The notes under the pieces: model-generated | The model's database searches: none | What the model saw: only the letters and a program-made list of their open reading frames with translations | What the model was told of the DNA's origin: nothing | Shown: positions 18,674-28,875 of the stretch, in pieces | Layout: the number at the start of each line of letters is the position of its first letter | How positions within the stretch are numbered: position 1 is the first letter of the stretch | DNA from: Mycobacterium sp. 4858 | GTDB taxonomy: Bacteria; Actinomycetota; Actinomycetes; Mycobacteriales; Mycobacteriaceae | Assembly: GCF_900240975.1 (NCBI RefSeq) | Contig: NZ_LT968775.1 | Span: 434,001 to 498,000, forward strand | Length of the DNA stretch: 64,000 bases | Reading direction: 5' to 3' | Program-made: the position numbers and the translations under genes

Positions 18674-19414
18674 CTACGCGTGCAGCCCGCACTCGGTCTT
18701 GGCCAGCCCCTGCCAGCGCCCACTGCGCGGGTCCGCCCCGGCCAGCGGTTTGGCCGTGCACGGTTCGCAGCCGATGGACGGATACCCGTCGTAGACAAGC
18801 GGATTGACCAGCACACCGTGCTCGTCGATGTAGTTCTGCATGTCCTCGTCGGTCCACGTCGCCAGCGGGTTGATCTTCACCAGCTTGAAGCCCTCGTCGA
18901 AACCGATCACCGGGGCGTTGGCACGCGTCTTCGCCTCGCTGCGGCGCAGCCCGGTCACCCAGGCGGAGTACCCGCTCAAGGCTCGGCGCAGGGGCACGAC
19001 CTTGCGCAACCGGCAGCACTCGCCCGGATCCCGGGAGAACAGGTTCTTGCCCAGCAGCTGGTCCTGCTCGGCCACCGTCTGCTCGGGCGTGATGTTCAAC
19101 ACGTGAATGTCGTACACCGATTCGACCGCGTCCCGGGTTCCGATGGTTTCGGCGAAGTGGTAGCCGGTGTCCAGGAAGACGACCGGCACACCCGGCCGGA
19201 CCTTGGACGCCAGGTCTATCAACACGGCCTCCTGCATGCTCGACGTCAGCACGTAGTTGCAGGTGGCCCAGCCGCGCGGCCCGTTGACTCCGCCGAAGGT
19301 CTCGTCGGTCCAGCGCAGAACCTCGATGGCGCTGGCGCCTTCGAGCTCCGCGGCACCCCGCGCCGCCAGGTCCCGCAGTTGCGCCTCGGTCCGTTTCGTT
19401 GCTCGTCCACTCAT
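18674..19414 (-). CDS. cysH: Adenylyl-sulfate (APS) reductase
   Basis: A 246-residue enzyme that reduces activated sulfate to sulfite with thioredoxin. The C-terminal ECGLHA carries the catalytic Cys. The two cysteine pairs CCRLRK and CEPC are the [4Fe-4S] ligands that distinguish APS reductases from PAPS reductases. The nucleotide-binding part includes VVFLDTGYHFAETIGTRD. Start ATG overlaps the nirA stop by four bases, so translation is coupled with nirA, and sulfite made here is the substrate of the next enzyme. Convergent with cysA. Confidence 0.95.
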   Translation of the reverse strand: MSGRATKRTEAQLRDLAARGAAELEGASAIEVLRWTDETFGGVNGPRGWATCNYVLTSSMQEAVLIDLASKVRPGVPVVFLDTGYHFAETIGTRDAVESVYDIHVLNITPEQTVAEQDQLLGKNLFSRDPGECCRLRKVVPLRRALSGYSAWVTGLRRSEAKTRANAPVIGFDEGFKLVKINPLATWTDEDMQNYIDEHGVLVNPLVYDGYPSIGCEPCTAKPLAGADPRSGRWQGLAKTECGLHA

Positions 19415-21090
19415 CGTAAATCGTCCTCATCTGCCCGAATCGCCCACTGCGCGAACCGTTCTCCCGCACTGCGGTGTTTGATGAAGTTGCGTACCACCCG
19501 ATCGATATAGTCACCCAGCTCGTCGCTGGTGACCTTGTGCTGGCGCAGCTTTCGCCCGAATCCGCTGTCCAGCCCGAGGCTGCCCCCCAGGTGCACCTGA
19601 AAGCCCTCGACGGAGCCCCCATGACCGTCGTCGACCATTTGGCCCTTGAAGCCGATGTCGGCCACCTGAATTCGCGCGCACGAGTTAGGACAACCGTTGA
19701 TGTTGACCGTGATCGGGACGTCGAGCGCGGCGTTGACGTCCTCGAGCCGGCGTTCCAGCTCGGGGACCAAGACCTGCGCCTTGCCCCGGGTTTCGGCGAA
19801 CGACAGCTTGCAGTATTCGATGCCCGTGCACGCCATCAGGTTTCGCCGCCAATGCGAAGGCGTGGTCTGCAGCCCGAGCGCCTCCAGGCCTGCGAGCACC
19901 TCGTCGAGTTTGTCGTCGGCGATGTCGAGGATGACCAGCTTCTGGTACGGGGTGAACCGGATCCGGTCGGAGCCGGCCCGGTCCATCAGGTCGGCGACCG
20001 CCGAGAGGATGGTGCCCGAGACCCGGCCGGCGATCGGAGCGGCCCCGACCGCGTTGAGCCCGTTCTTGAGCCGTTGCACCCCGATGTGATCGATCGGATG
20101 CTTGAGCGGCTCGGGGGCCGGGCCGTCGATCAGCGGCCGCTTGAGGTACTCCGTTTCGAGCGCCTCGCGGAATTTTGCTATGCCCCAGTCCTTGATCAGG
20201 AACTTCAGCCGCGCCTTGGACCGCAGCCGGCGGTAGCCGTAGTCGCGGAATATCGAGGTCACGGCCTCCCAGACCTCGGGCACCTCGTTCAGCGGCACCC
20301 AGGCGCCGACCCGCTGGGCCAGCATCGGGTTGGTGGACAGGCCGCCGCCGACCCACAGGTCCAGGCCGGGCCCGTGCTCGGGGTGGTTGACCCCGATGAA
20401 GGCGATGTCGTTGATCTCGTGCGCGACATCCTGCAGACCCGAGATTGCGGTCTTGTACTTGCGCGGCAGGTCGGCGAAGTCCGGCCTGCCGATGTAGCGG
20501 CGCACGATCTCGTCGATCGCCCAGGTGGGGTCGATTACCTCGTCGAGCGACTCACCGGCCAGCGGCGAACCCAGGATGACGCGGGGGCAGTCACCGCACG
20601 CCTCGGCGGTCTGCAGGCCGACCTCGGCGAGGCGCCGCCAGATTTCCGGGACGTTCTCGACCTCGATCCAGTGCATCTGCACGTTCTGCCGGTCGGAGAT
20701 GTCGGCGGTGTCGCGACCGAAGTCGGTCGAGATGTGCCCGACCGTGCGCAGCGCCGCGGCCGACAGCGCGCCGCCGTCGCAGCGCACCCGCATCATGAAG
20801 TACTTGGCCTCGAGCAGATCGGCGTTCTCGTCACCGGTGAATGTGCCGTCGTAGCCCTGTTCGCGCTGGGTGTAGAGCCCCCACCAGCGAAAGCGCCCGC
20901 GCAGGTCACTCTTGTCGATGCTGTCGAACCCGGCCTTGGCGTAGACATTCTCGATGCGCTCGCGCACGTCGAGGGGGGCGCCGGCCTGCTTCATCTCTTC
21001 GTTGGGATTGAGCGGTGCCCGGTCTCCCAGCGCCCACTGGCCCTCGTTGCGGGCCTTGTTCGGGGACCCAGCGGGTCGGGCGGTGGTCAT
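19411..21090 (-). CDS. nirA: Ferredoxin-dependent sulfite reductase
   Basis: A 559-residue siroheme/[4Fe-4S] enzyme (NirA/SirA) reducing sulfite to sulfide. Iron-sulfur/siroheme ligands are in ACTGIEYCK and NGCPNSCAR. GLYTQREQG and CGDCPR hold the Tyr and Cys that form a covalent Tyr-Cys link next to siroheme in the M. tuberculosis enzyme. The ATG at 21090 (MTTARPAG) agrees with the M. tuberculosis start and has AAGGAG about 10 bases upstream; further in-frame ATGs up to 21138 are less likely. A hairpin covers the Shine-Dalgarno and a Cys-codon leader precedes it. First gene of nirA-cysH. Confidence 0.95.
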   Translation of the reverse strand: MTTARPAGSPNKARNEGQWALGDRAPLNPNEEMKQAGAPLDVRERIENVYAKAGFDSIDKSDLRGRFRWWGLYTQREQGYDGTFTGDENADLLEAKYFMMRVRCDGGALSAAALRTVGHISTDFGRDTADISDRQNVQMHWIEVENVPEIWRRLAEVGLQTAEACGDCPRVILGSPLAGESLDEVIDPTWAIDEIVRRYIGRPDFADLPRKYKTAISGLQDVAHEINDIAFIGVNHPEHGPGLDLWVGGGLSTNPMLAQRVGAWVPLNEVPEVWEAVTSIFRDYGYRRLRSKARLKFLIKDWGIAKFREALETEYLKRPLIDGPAPEPLKHPIDHIGVQRLKNGLNAVGAAPIAGRVSGTILSAVADLMDRAGSDRIRFTPYQKLVILDIADDKLDEVLAGLEALGLQTTPSHWRRNLMACTGIEYCKLSFAETRGKAQVLVPELERRLEDVNAALDVPITVNINGCPNSCARIQVADIGFKGQMVDDGHGGSVEGFQVHLGGSLGLDSGFGRKLRQHKVTSDELGDYIDRVVRNFIKHRSAGERFAQWAIRADEDDLR

Positions 21091-21092
21091 TG

Positions 21093-21109
21093 GAAAAGGT
21101 CTCCTTTTC
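21093..21109 (-). promoter_or_regulatory. Hairpin sequestering the nirA Shine-Dalgarno
   Basis: Read on the minus strand this is GAAAAGG AGA CCTTTTC, a perfect 7-bp stem with a 3-base loop, ending two bases before the nirA ATG. The Shine-Dalgarno AAGGAG lies in the 5' arm and loop, so folding should block initiation. With the Cys-codon leader 90 bp upstream this gives a physical basis for attenuation by occlusion of translation. The structure is read directly; its regulatory role is inferred. Confidence 0.65.
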
Positions 21110-21200
21110 GACATCGCAGGCATGAAAGCGCAGCTCACCGGTGGTATCGGCGGCGCAGATCCGATGCCAGCTGGACGTACAGGTGGGCGGGTCTACGACA

Positions 21201-21257
21201 TCAAGGGAGACAGCAACAGCTGCAAACACGCTTGAGATCAATGTGCCGCCGCGCCAC
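21201..21257 (-). CDS. Cys-rich leader peptide upstream of nirA (Ms4527A-like attenuator)
   Basis: An 18-codon minus-strand frame, GTG start at 21257: MARRHIDLKRVCSCCCLP, with TGC AGC TGT TGC TGT near the end, four Cys codons in five. It belongs to the leaderless poly-Cys small ORFs described upstream of the sulfite reductase operon in mycobacteria (Ms4527A family). When Cys-tRNA is limiting, stalled ribosomes should change folding of the 110-base spacer and release the nirA Shine-Dalgarno. The -10 region (around 21264-21270) is only a weak match. The length equals that of the subI leader. Confidence 0.85.
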   Translation of the reverse strand: MARRHIDLKRVCSCCCLP

Positions 21258-21457
21258 GAGCGCAATGCGAAGGCTGGGCTGAGCGACGGTCACGCACCCA
21301 TTGTGCCATGCCCGATCGGGGCCCATGTCACCAGGTCAAATATCGGCTCACGGTGAGCGAAACCCCGATTAAATCGGCCGCCCCGGTAAGAACACCCGGA
21401 ATTTCGTCGGCCGGATCGACCCCCGGCCGCGACGGGCGCACCGTGGGAAGATTTGGC

Positions 21458-22630
21458 ATGGCACTTCGCGAGGAACCGGTCGAGCTGCCCGATCTGCAGC
21501 CCGTCCCCGGGCGCCCGTTCGGGATGTACATCCATGTTCCGTTCTGCATAACACGTTGCGGCTATTGCGATTTCAACACCTACACTCCTGCCGAGTTGGG
21601 TGGCGTGAACCCCGACGCCTGGCTGGCGGCGCTGCGGACGGAGCTGAAGCTGGCCGCCGAGCGGCTTTCCGGGCCGACGGTGAACACGGTGTTCGTCGGG
21701 GGAGGGACACCGTCGCTGTTGGGCGGCACGCGGGTGGCGACGATCCTGGACATGGTGCGCGAGCACTTCGCGCTGGCACCCGACGCCGAGGTCACCACCG
21801 AGGCCAACCCCGAGTCGGCCTGGCCGGACTTCTTCGACGCCGTCCGGGCGGCCGGCTATACGCGGGTGTCGCTGGGCATGCAGTCGGTGTCACCGCGGGT
21901 GCTGGGGGTACTCGACCGCATCCACACGCCGAACAGGTCGGCGGCCGCCGCCCGCGAAGCGTTGGACGCCGGCTTCGAACACGTCAGCCTCGACCTGATC
22001 TATGGGACGCCGGGGGAGTCCGACGACGATCTGCTGCGCTCGGTCGACACGGCGATCGACACCGGTGTCGATCACGTGTCCGCCTACGCGCTGGTCGTCG
22101 AGGAAGGGACCGCGCTGGCCCGACGGGTGCGGCGCGGCGAGCTGGCGGCCCCCGACGACGATGTGCTGGCGCACCGCTACGAGTTGCTCGATGCCCGGCT
22201 GTCCGAGGCCGGCATGTCGTGGTACGAGGTGTCCAACTGGTCGCGGCCGGGCGGTGAGTGCCGGCACAACCTCGGCTATTGGGTCGGTGGTCAGTGGTGG
22301 GGCGCAGGGCCGGGAGCCCATGGCCACGTCGGCGCCACCCGCTGGTGGAACGTCAAGCATCCCAACGCCTACGCGGAGACGCTGGCCGGTGCCGCATTGC
22401 CGGTGGGCGGATTCGAGCGGTTGGACGCCGACGCCCTGCACACCGAAGACGTGTTGTTGAAAACCCGACTGCGCCAGGGGCTTCCGCGCGCAGTGTTGAG
22501 CCCCGTCGAACAAGAGCGCGCCCAAGGTGCGGTCGCGGACGGGTTGCTGGTGTCCGACGCCGACCGGCTCGTCCTCACACCGCGCGGACGGCTGCTGGCC
22601 GACGCGGTGGTGCGCACGGTCCTGGGCTAG
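21458..22630 (+). CDS. hemW: Radical SAM heme chaperone HemW (HemN-like)
   Basis: A 390-residue radical SAM protein equivalent to Rv2388c (annotated hemN). Cluster motif CITRCGYC gives CxxxCxxC at residues 30-37, followed by GGGTPSLL and TTEANPES. The short N-terminus, without the extra Cys and Arg residues of true oxygen-independent coproporphyrinogen oxidase, fits HemW, which transfers heme to targets, rather than HemN. The ATG at 21458 follows GGAAG; an in-frame extension back to 21308 looks non-coding. Divergent from nirA. Confidence 0.88.
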   Translation: MALREEPVELPDLQPVPGRPFGMYIHVPFCITRCGYCDFNTYTPAELGGVNPDAWLAALRTELKLAAERLSGPTVNTVFVGGGTPSLLGGTRVATILDMVREHFALAPDAEVTTEANPESAWPDFFDAVRAAGYTRVSLGMQSVSPRVLGVLDRIHTPNRSAAAAREALDAGFEHVSLDLIYGTPGESDDDLLRSVDTAIDTGVDHVSAYALVVEEGTALARRVRRGELAAPDDDVLAHRYELLDARLSEAGMSWYEVSNWSRPGGECRHNLGYWVGGQWWGAGPGAHGHVGATRWWNVKHPNAYAETLAGAALPVGGFERLDADALHTEDVLLKTRLRQGLPRAVLSPVEQERAQGAVADGLLVSDADRLVLTPRGRLLADAVVRTVLG

Positions 22631-22633
22631 TAC

Positions 22634-23857
22634 TCAACTCGCCGGAAACCAGTGCGCGACTGCCCGATTGATCTCGATGTAGAGCGGAATCCCGATGGTG
22701 ACGGTGTAGGAGAACGTCAGACCCAGCGCCGCCGCGAGTGGCAGCGTCGGGCTCGCCTCGGGGATGCCCAACCGCTGGACCGCGGGAAGCGTGATGTAGG
22801 ACGCCGAGCTGCACAAGACCGCGAACAGCACATAGGTACCCGGCTGAAAGTGGGTGTCCGTGAGGTTCGCGTAGCAGTAGGCGCCCACGATACCCAGTAG
22901 CGCAAACAAGTTGGGCGCCAACAAACCGAAGACGATGAACCCGCTGCCCGCCAGTCTGAGATCCCGCAGCTTGCGGGACGCCGTCATGCCCATCTCGAGC
23001 AGGAACAAACACAGCACCCCCTGAAACGCCGCGACGAAAAGCTCGTTCTGGTCGTGCACCACCTTCTGGCCCTGCAGCGCGCCGATGAAACCGATGGCGA
23101 TACCACCGACGAGGAGGATCAGTCCGGGGTTGAGAAACACTTCCTGCAAGATCGCGCCCGACATCAGTGGCGCGTTCTTGCGCTGCGGGTTGGCCTCGTG
23201 CCACTCGGGATGCTCTTGCTTTTCCAGCGAGAGGGCCAGCTCCTCCTCGATCCCGCGTTCGACGTCGTCGTCTCCCTCGGCCCGTTCCCGCTGCTCGGCC
23301 ACTCCCGGCCCCACCGCTACGGGTGCGATGTAGCCGTGTTCGTCCGGCATGAACCCGGCCTCGTCCATCCCCCGGTGCCGCAGCCGGGCCACCAGGTAGA
23401 GCGCCACCAGACATCCGGGAATCTCCATGAACGCCAGCAGGACCGGCATGTAGGCGTCGAAGGCGATCCTGAGGCCGGCCAGGACGGCAACGCAGGTCGC
23501 GAAGGTGCCCGCCGAGTCGGATCCGTAGTAGCCGGCGACCGCCGCCCGGTCGACGCGCCGCAGCCGGGTCAGGTATCTGAGCAGGAAGTAGGTGAGCGCG
23601 CCGACGACGACGTTCAGCGCGAAGCCCAGAGCGACGAACCCGGCGATGTTGTCGATGTCGGCCGGTTTCACCTTCGCGAGTTCCTCACCGCCCTGCCAGC
23701 CGATGGCCACCAGCAGGTACATGGTCAGGCCCTGATAGATCACATAGGGGAATTCGAATCGCACCTTCAGGATCGGGATCAGGAACCCGAAATAGAAGAA
23801 CAGCAACAGCGGCTTGAAGAGATTGTGGATGAAGTTCTGCCACAACTCGTAGAGCAT
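22634..23857 (-). CDS. SbtA-type (Sbt_1 family) membrane protein, paralogue B
   Basis: A 407-residue membrane protein of the sodium-dependent bicarbonate transporter superfamily (Sbt_1), equivalent to Rv2387. About ten helices are divided by a charged cytoplasmic loop at residues 180-230 (Glu-rich, DDDVERGIEEELALSLEK). Family strings GYYGSDSAGTFATCVAVL and FLLEMGMTASRKLRDLRLAG are present. Bicarbonate uptake is known for cyanobacterial SbtA; substrate in mycobacteria is untested. The ATG has GGGAGG upstream. A close tandem paralogue lies 230 bp upstream, a duplication not present in M. tuberculosis as I recall. Confidence 0.82.
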   Translation of the reverse strand: MLYELWQNFIHNLFKPLLLFFYFGFLIPILKVRFEFPYVIYQGLTMYLLVAIGWQGGEELAKVKPADIDNIAGFVALGFALNVVVGALTYFLLRYLTRLRRVDRAAVAGYYGSDSAGTFATCVAVLAGLRIAFDAYMPVLLAFMEIPGCLVALYLVARLRHRGMDEAGFMPDEHGYIAPVAVGPGVAEQRERAEGDDDVERGIEEELALSLEKQEHPEWHEANPQRKNAPLMSGAILQEVFLNPGLILLVGGIAIGFIGALQGQKVVHDQNELFVAAFQGVLCLFLLEMGMTASRKLRDLRLAGSGFIVFGLLAPNLFALLGIVGAYCYANLTDTHFQPGTYVLFAVLCSSASYITLPAVQRLGIPEASPTLPLAAALGLTFSYTVTIGIPLYIEINRAVAHWFPAS

Positions 23858-24087
23858 GTACGCCTCCCGGCGACGCAGTCGGGCCCTGCGCGGGACGGCA
23901 ACCGACGCGCGGCGTCACCGAACTTAGTGGAAACCCGCCGGTTCGGGGGGCCCGACTCAACCCGTCTTTACGAACAATTAACAACGAGCGGAATCGGGCG
24001 CCACCCGGCGGGCCACCGGAACACGTCAAAGGCGCTGTGGTCCAGGATGATTCGGCGGTCCCGACGATCGCCCGGCGGGCGCGAACC

Positions 24088-25323
24088 CTAGAACCAGTGG
24101 GCTATCAGCCGGTTGACCTCGATGTAGAGCGGGATTCCGATGGTGACGTTGTAGGAGAACGTCAGGCCGAGCGATGCGGCCAACGGCAGGGTGGGGCTGG
24201 CTTCGGGGATCGCCAGCCGCTGGACAGCCGGGACGGCGATGTAGGAGGCCGCGCCGCAGAGCACCGCGAAGAGCACGTAGGTGCCGGGCTTGAAATCGGC
24301 ATGGGTGAGTGAGGAGTAGATGTGGGCGATCAGGATGCCAAGGGGAGCAAAGATGTTCGGGGCCAGCAGGCCGAAGAAGATGAAACCGGGGCCGGCCGTT
24401 CGCAGGTCCTTCAGCTTCCGGGAGGCGGTCATGCCCATTTCGAGCAGGAACAAACAGAGCACGCCCTGGAATGCCAGGACGAAGAACTTGTCGTCGTCGG
24501 CGACCACCTTCTGGCCCTGTAACCCACTCACCAGGCCGATGATGATGCCACCCATGAGCAGGACGAGCCCGGGGTTGAGGAACACCTCCTGGAACAGCTC
24601 CCGGGAGAAGATGGGCGGCTTCTTGCCGGCGGTGTGGGGCGCGTTCTCGGGCTCCCAGTCCGGATGGTCGAGTTTTTCCAGGGAGAGTTCCAGCTCCTCC
24701 TCCAGCCCGCGCTCGTGCTCGGCCTCCTCGAGGCTCTGGCCGTGCGGGGGCATCGCTGCGGCGCCGGGCCCGACTGCCACCTTGACCGGCGCGATGTAGC
24801 CCGGCTCGTCCTCCATGTTGCCGGCCTCGTCCATCCCGCGGTGGCGAAGGCGCGCCACGAAGTACAGCGCCACCAGACAGCCCGGAATCTCCATGACCGC
24901 CAACATGACCGGCATGTAGGCGTTGAACGCCATGCCGACGGCCGTCAGGACGGCCACGCAGGTGGCGAACGTCCCCGCCGAGTCCGACCCGTAATACCCG
25001 GCGACCGTCGCCCGGTCGATTCGTCGAAGCGAGGTCAGCCAATTCAGCAGCAGGTAGGCGATGCCGCCGATGACGAAGTTGAGCACGAAGCCCAACACCA
25101 TGAAGCCCACGATCACCCCGACGCTGCCGGCGCTGATCTTGGCGAGTTCCTCTCCGCCGTGCCAGCCGATGGCCAGCAGCAGGTACATCGTCAGACCCTG
25201 ATAGATCACATACGGGAATTCGAACCGCACCTTCAGGATCGGAATGAGGAACCCGAAGTAGAAGAAGAGCAGGAGCGGCTTGAACAGGTTGTGGGTGAAG
25301 TTGAGCCAAAACTCTTGCAGCAT
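24088..25323 (-). CDS. SbtA-type (Sbt_1 family) membrane protein, paralogue A
   Basis: A 411-residue membrane protein closely similar to its downstream neighbour throughout, for example FLIPILKVRFEFPYVIYQGL is shared exactly. Same layout: helices, then a Glu-rich loop (EEAEHERGLEEELELSLEKL, about residues 195-215), then a second helix bundle with FLLEMGMTASRKLKDLRTAG. The loop differs most between copies, and in SbtA proteins this is where regulators act. The ATG at 25323 has GAGGAAGG six bases upstream; the in-frame start at 25392 lacks this. Confidence 0.82.
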   Translation of the reverse strand: MLQEFWLNFTHNLFKPLLLFFYFGFLIPILKVRFEFPYVIYQGLTMYLLLAIGWHGGEELAKISAGSVGVIVGFMVLGFVLNFVIGGIAYLLLNWLTSLRRIDRATVAGYYGSDSAGTFATCVAVLTAVGMAFNAYMPVMLAVMEIPGCLVALYFVARLRHRGMDEAGNMEDEPGYIAPVKVAVGPGAAAMPPHGQSLEEAEHERGLEEELELSLEKLDHPDWEPENAPHTAGKKPPIFSRELFQEVFLNPGLVLLMGGIIIGLVSGLQGQKVVADDDKFFVLAFQGVLCLFLLEMGMTASRKLKDLRTAGPGFIFFGLLAPNIFAPLGILIAHIYSSLTHADFKPGTYVLFAVLCGAASYIAVPAVQRLAIPEASPTLPLAASLGLTFSYNVTIGIPLYIEVNRLIAHWF

Positions 25324-25612
25324 CCGATGCCTTCCTCGATGAGTGCGGTGATCAGGGAAAGCACCGTCCGCAAGCGGAGCCACCACGAACATCCCGACGA
25401 CCGTGCAAAATTTATCCCCGCAGGTGTCAAACCGCCACTCGAATGCAAAGCACGACGTTTAAGCGTGTCGGACCGATCTGAGGCGGCCGAAGGCGGCTAA
25501 TCTGCCTGGTCAGAGGCCCGCGCGTGGCGCGCTTGCGAGCGTGGGCCGGCGCCGAGGCAGGCGTGGATTTGGTGTGAAGGTCCTGTGTATTTGCTGTGGG
25601 CCCAATAGAGGG

Positions 25613-25825
25613 TCAATGATTCGACGAAATCAGCGACGGCCGCACCCCGACGCCCTTCTTCCGGTGCGTCACCGACACCCACGCCATTGGCGAGTAATGG
25701 GTGGTGATTTCCTCGAATCCGTCGACGCGGGAAACCGTGAGCACACCCGTATCCTGATTGATCTCGAGTTCGTCCCCGTCGCCACCCTGAACCTCTTCGC
25801 CGTTCGCGAGGCGGATTACGAACAT
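25613..25825 (-). CDS. Conserved 70-residue hypothetical protein
   Basis: A 70-residue protein starting MFVIRLANGEEVQGGDGDEL, predicted mostly beta-strand with a mid segment GVLTVSRVDGFEEITTHYSP and a basic tail THRKKGVGVRPSL. No known domain recognised. The reading frame shows normal GC-rich codon bias and has a good AGAGGA site five bases before the ATG, so it is likely real. It is upstream of the SbtA pair on the same strand (290 bp gap) and divergent from mbtI. Function unknown. Confidence 0.65.
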   Translation of the reverse strand: MFVIRLANGEEVQGGDGDELEINQDTGVLTVSRVDGFEEITTHYSPMAWVSVTHRKKGVGVRPSLISSNH

Positions 25826-26305
25826 GGTGTTCCTCTCGAAATGATTGGCCGGCACTGAGCGATCAGGCGGGTCGATTCACGATGCGCCCGTCGTCCGGCC
25901 GAAGCAACCCTCGAACGTCCGCGCAGGAGTCCATGACGCCACTCCTTTACACGCGCCGACGGAGCTGTCCAGCCACCGCACCCACAGGGGTCCCCCGGCC
26001 AGGGGGTTCACACGGTTAGACACCGATTTTAGGAGACATCACCGCCGGCCGGCCGGGCGCTGTGCGGCCGCGACGTAAACGGTCGGGAAACGTTTGGTGT
26101 CGCCGATGTCCTGGTGGGCGGGGGCGGGCCGTCGTCGATGGCCCCCGTCGCACCCTGCCAGCTGCGGAAACGGGAGACCGGACTGGGCGCCGAGGTCCGG
26201 GTGCGCGCGTTGGCGGGGGGATGGCCGGCGCTTTGACTCGACGGGAGTTTTGGCTGGCGGGCGGGGCGCGATCGACCGTGGCGGGGATCGGCCGCGCGCC
26301 GTTAG
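25826..26305. other. 480-bp spacer between the 70-residue gene and mbtI
   Basis: No convincing gene is seen. A plus-strand frame 26062-26328 is Arg/Gly/Ala-rich without a ribosome site and runs into the mbtI operator. The interval should carry the promoter for the divergent small gene. Its right end abuts the IdeR-box-like site. No repeat or RNA gene is recognised. Confidence 0.5.
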
Positions 26306-27683
<1,378 letters not shown>

Positions 27684-27774
27684 TCGTCTGACCGGTGGTG
27701 GCGAAGGTCACCGCGGCGCACTGAGCCCCTTTCCGCCATAGGGACCTTTGGCCCTAGTTGGCGCAGTTTCCGGC

Positions 27775-27802
27775 GTGTCATCTTTATGTAACCGTATGAC
27801 AC
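27775..27802. promoter_or_regulatory. Perfect inverted repeat upstream of the desaturase gene
   Basis: GTGTCAT at 27775-27781 and ATGACAC at 27796-27802 form a perfect 7-bp inverted repeat with a 14-base spacer, 46 bp before the desaturase start. A second small dyad, TAGGG/CCCTA, lies at 27739-27756. Mycobacterial desA1/desA2 are known to be repressed by the TetR-type regulator MadR; I cannot say this is a MadR site, but its position suits an operator. Confidence 0.5.
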
Positions 27803-27848
27803 AGATACATTGTGCGTTACTTGACGGCACACATAACTGGAGGGCTTT

Positions 27849-28865
27849 GTGTCCAAAGATCTGACAAACCTGCAGCTACTCCACGAGCTGGAGCCTGTGG
27901 TCGAGGGTCTGCTCAACCGCCACCTTTCGATGTTCAAAGAGTGGAATCCACACGACTACGTCCCATGGTCCGACGGCAAGAACTTCCATGCGCTGGACGG
28001 TCAGGACTGGGAGCCCGGAGACACCCGGCTGCCCGACGTCGCGCAGGTCGCGATGGTGCAGAACCTGCTGACAGAGGACAATTTGCCCTCGTATCACCGC
28101 GAGATCGCGATGAACTTCAGCATGGACGGCCCGTGGGGGCAGTGGGTCAACCGCTGGACGGCCGAGGAGGCCAGGCACAGCACGTCGCTGCGCGACTACC
28201 TGGTGGTCACCCGCGCCGTCGATCCGGTGGCGTTGGAAAAGCTGCGCATGGAGCAAATGACCCGAGGCTTCAGCCCGGGGCAGAATCAGCAGGGCGACAT
28301 GTTTGCCGAGAGCTTGTTCGACGCGGTGATGTACGTGTCGTTTCAGGAACTGGCCACCCGCGTTTCCCACCGCAATACCGGTAAGGCCTCCCAGGACCCC
28401 ATCGCCGAGCGGCTGATGGCCAGGGTGTCCCACGACGAGAACCTGCACATGATCTTCTACCGGGACGTCAGCGCGGCGGGCCTGGACATCGCCCCCAACC
28501 AGGCGATGAAGTCGGTGCACCGGATCTTGCGCAACTTCAAGATGCCCGGGTTCACAGTGCCGGAGTTCCGGCGCAAGGCGGTGGTCATCGCCGTCGGCGG
28601 CGTCTACGACCCGCGCATCCATCTGGACGAAGTGGTGATGCCGGTGCTCAGAAACTGGCGCATCTTCGAACGCGAAGACTTCAGCGGCGAGGCCGCGCGG
28701 ATGCGCGACGATCTTGCGGTGCTGGTCAAGGAGCTCGAGCAGGCCTCCGACAAATTCGAGGAGTCCAAGCAGCGCTATCTCGAGCGCGAGGCCCGCAAGA
28801 CCGAAAAGATCACCGCGCGGAAAGTGCTTGAGACGGAGGGGCGGCTGACCCTGAGCGGACACTGA
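27849..28865 (+). CDS. Acyl-ACP desaturase (DesA1-like)
   Basis: A 338-residue soluble diiron desaturase, the length of mycobacterial DesA1 and similar along its whole length (LQLLHELEPVVE, NPHDYVPWSDGKN). Diiron ligands are present: Glu76, EEARH (Glu107/His110), Glu167 in SFQELAT and DENLH (Glu197/His200). It should introduce a double bond into an ACP-bound acyl chain. DesA1/DesA2 act in mycolic acid synthesis elsewhere in the genome, so this looks like an extra paralogue. Placement next to mbtI suggests, without proof, a role in the unsaturated acyl chain of mycobactin; the alternative is partnership with the lipid genes downstream. GTG start after TGGAGGG. Confidence 0.85.
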   Translation: MSKDLTNLQLLHELEPVVEGLLNRHLSMFKEWNPHDYVPWSDGKNFHALDGQDWEPGDTRLPDVAQVAMVQNLLTEDNLPSYHREIAMNFSMDGPWGQWVNRWTAEEARHSTSLRDYLVVTRAVDPVALEKLRMEQMTRGFSPGQNQQGDMFAESLFDAVMYVSFQELATRVSHRNTGKASQDPIAERLMARVSHDENLHMIFYRDVSAAGLDIAPNQAMKSVHRILRNFKMPGFTVPEFRRKAVVIAVGGVYDPRIHLDEVVMPVLRNWRIFEREDFSGEAARMRDDLAVLVKELEQASDKFEESKQRYLEREARKTEKITARKVLETEGRLTLSGH

Positions 28866-28875
28866 GGCGTGACGT

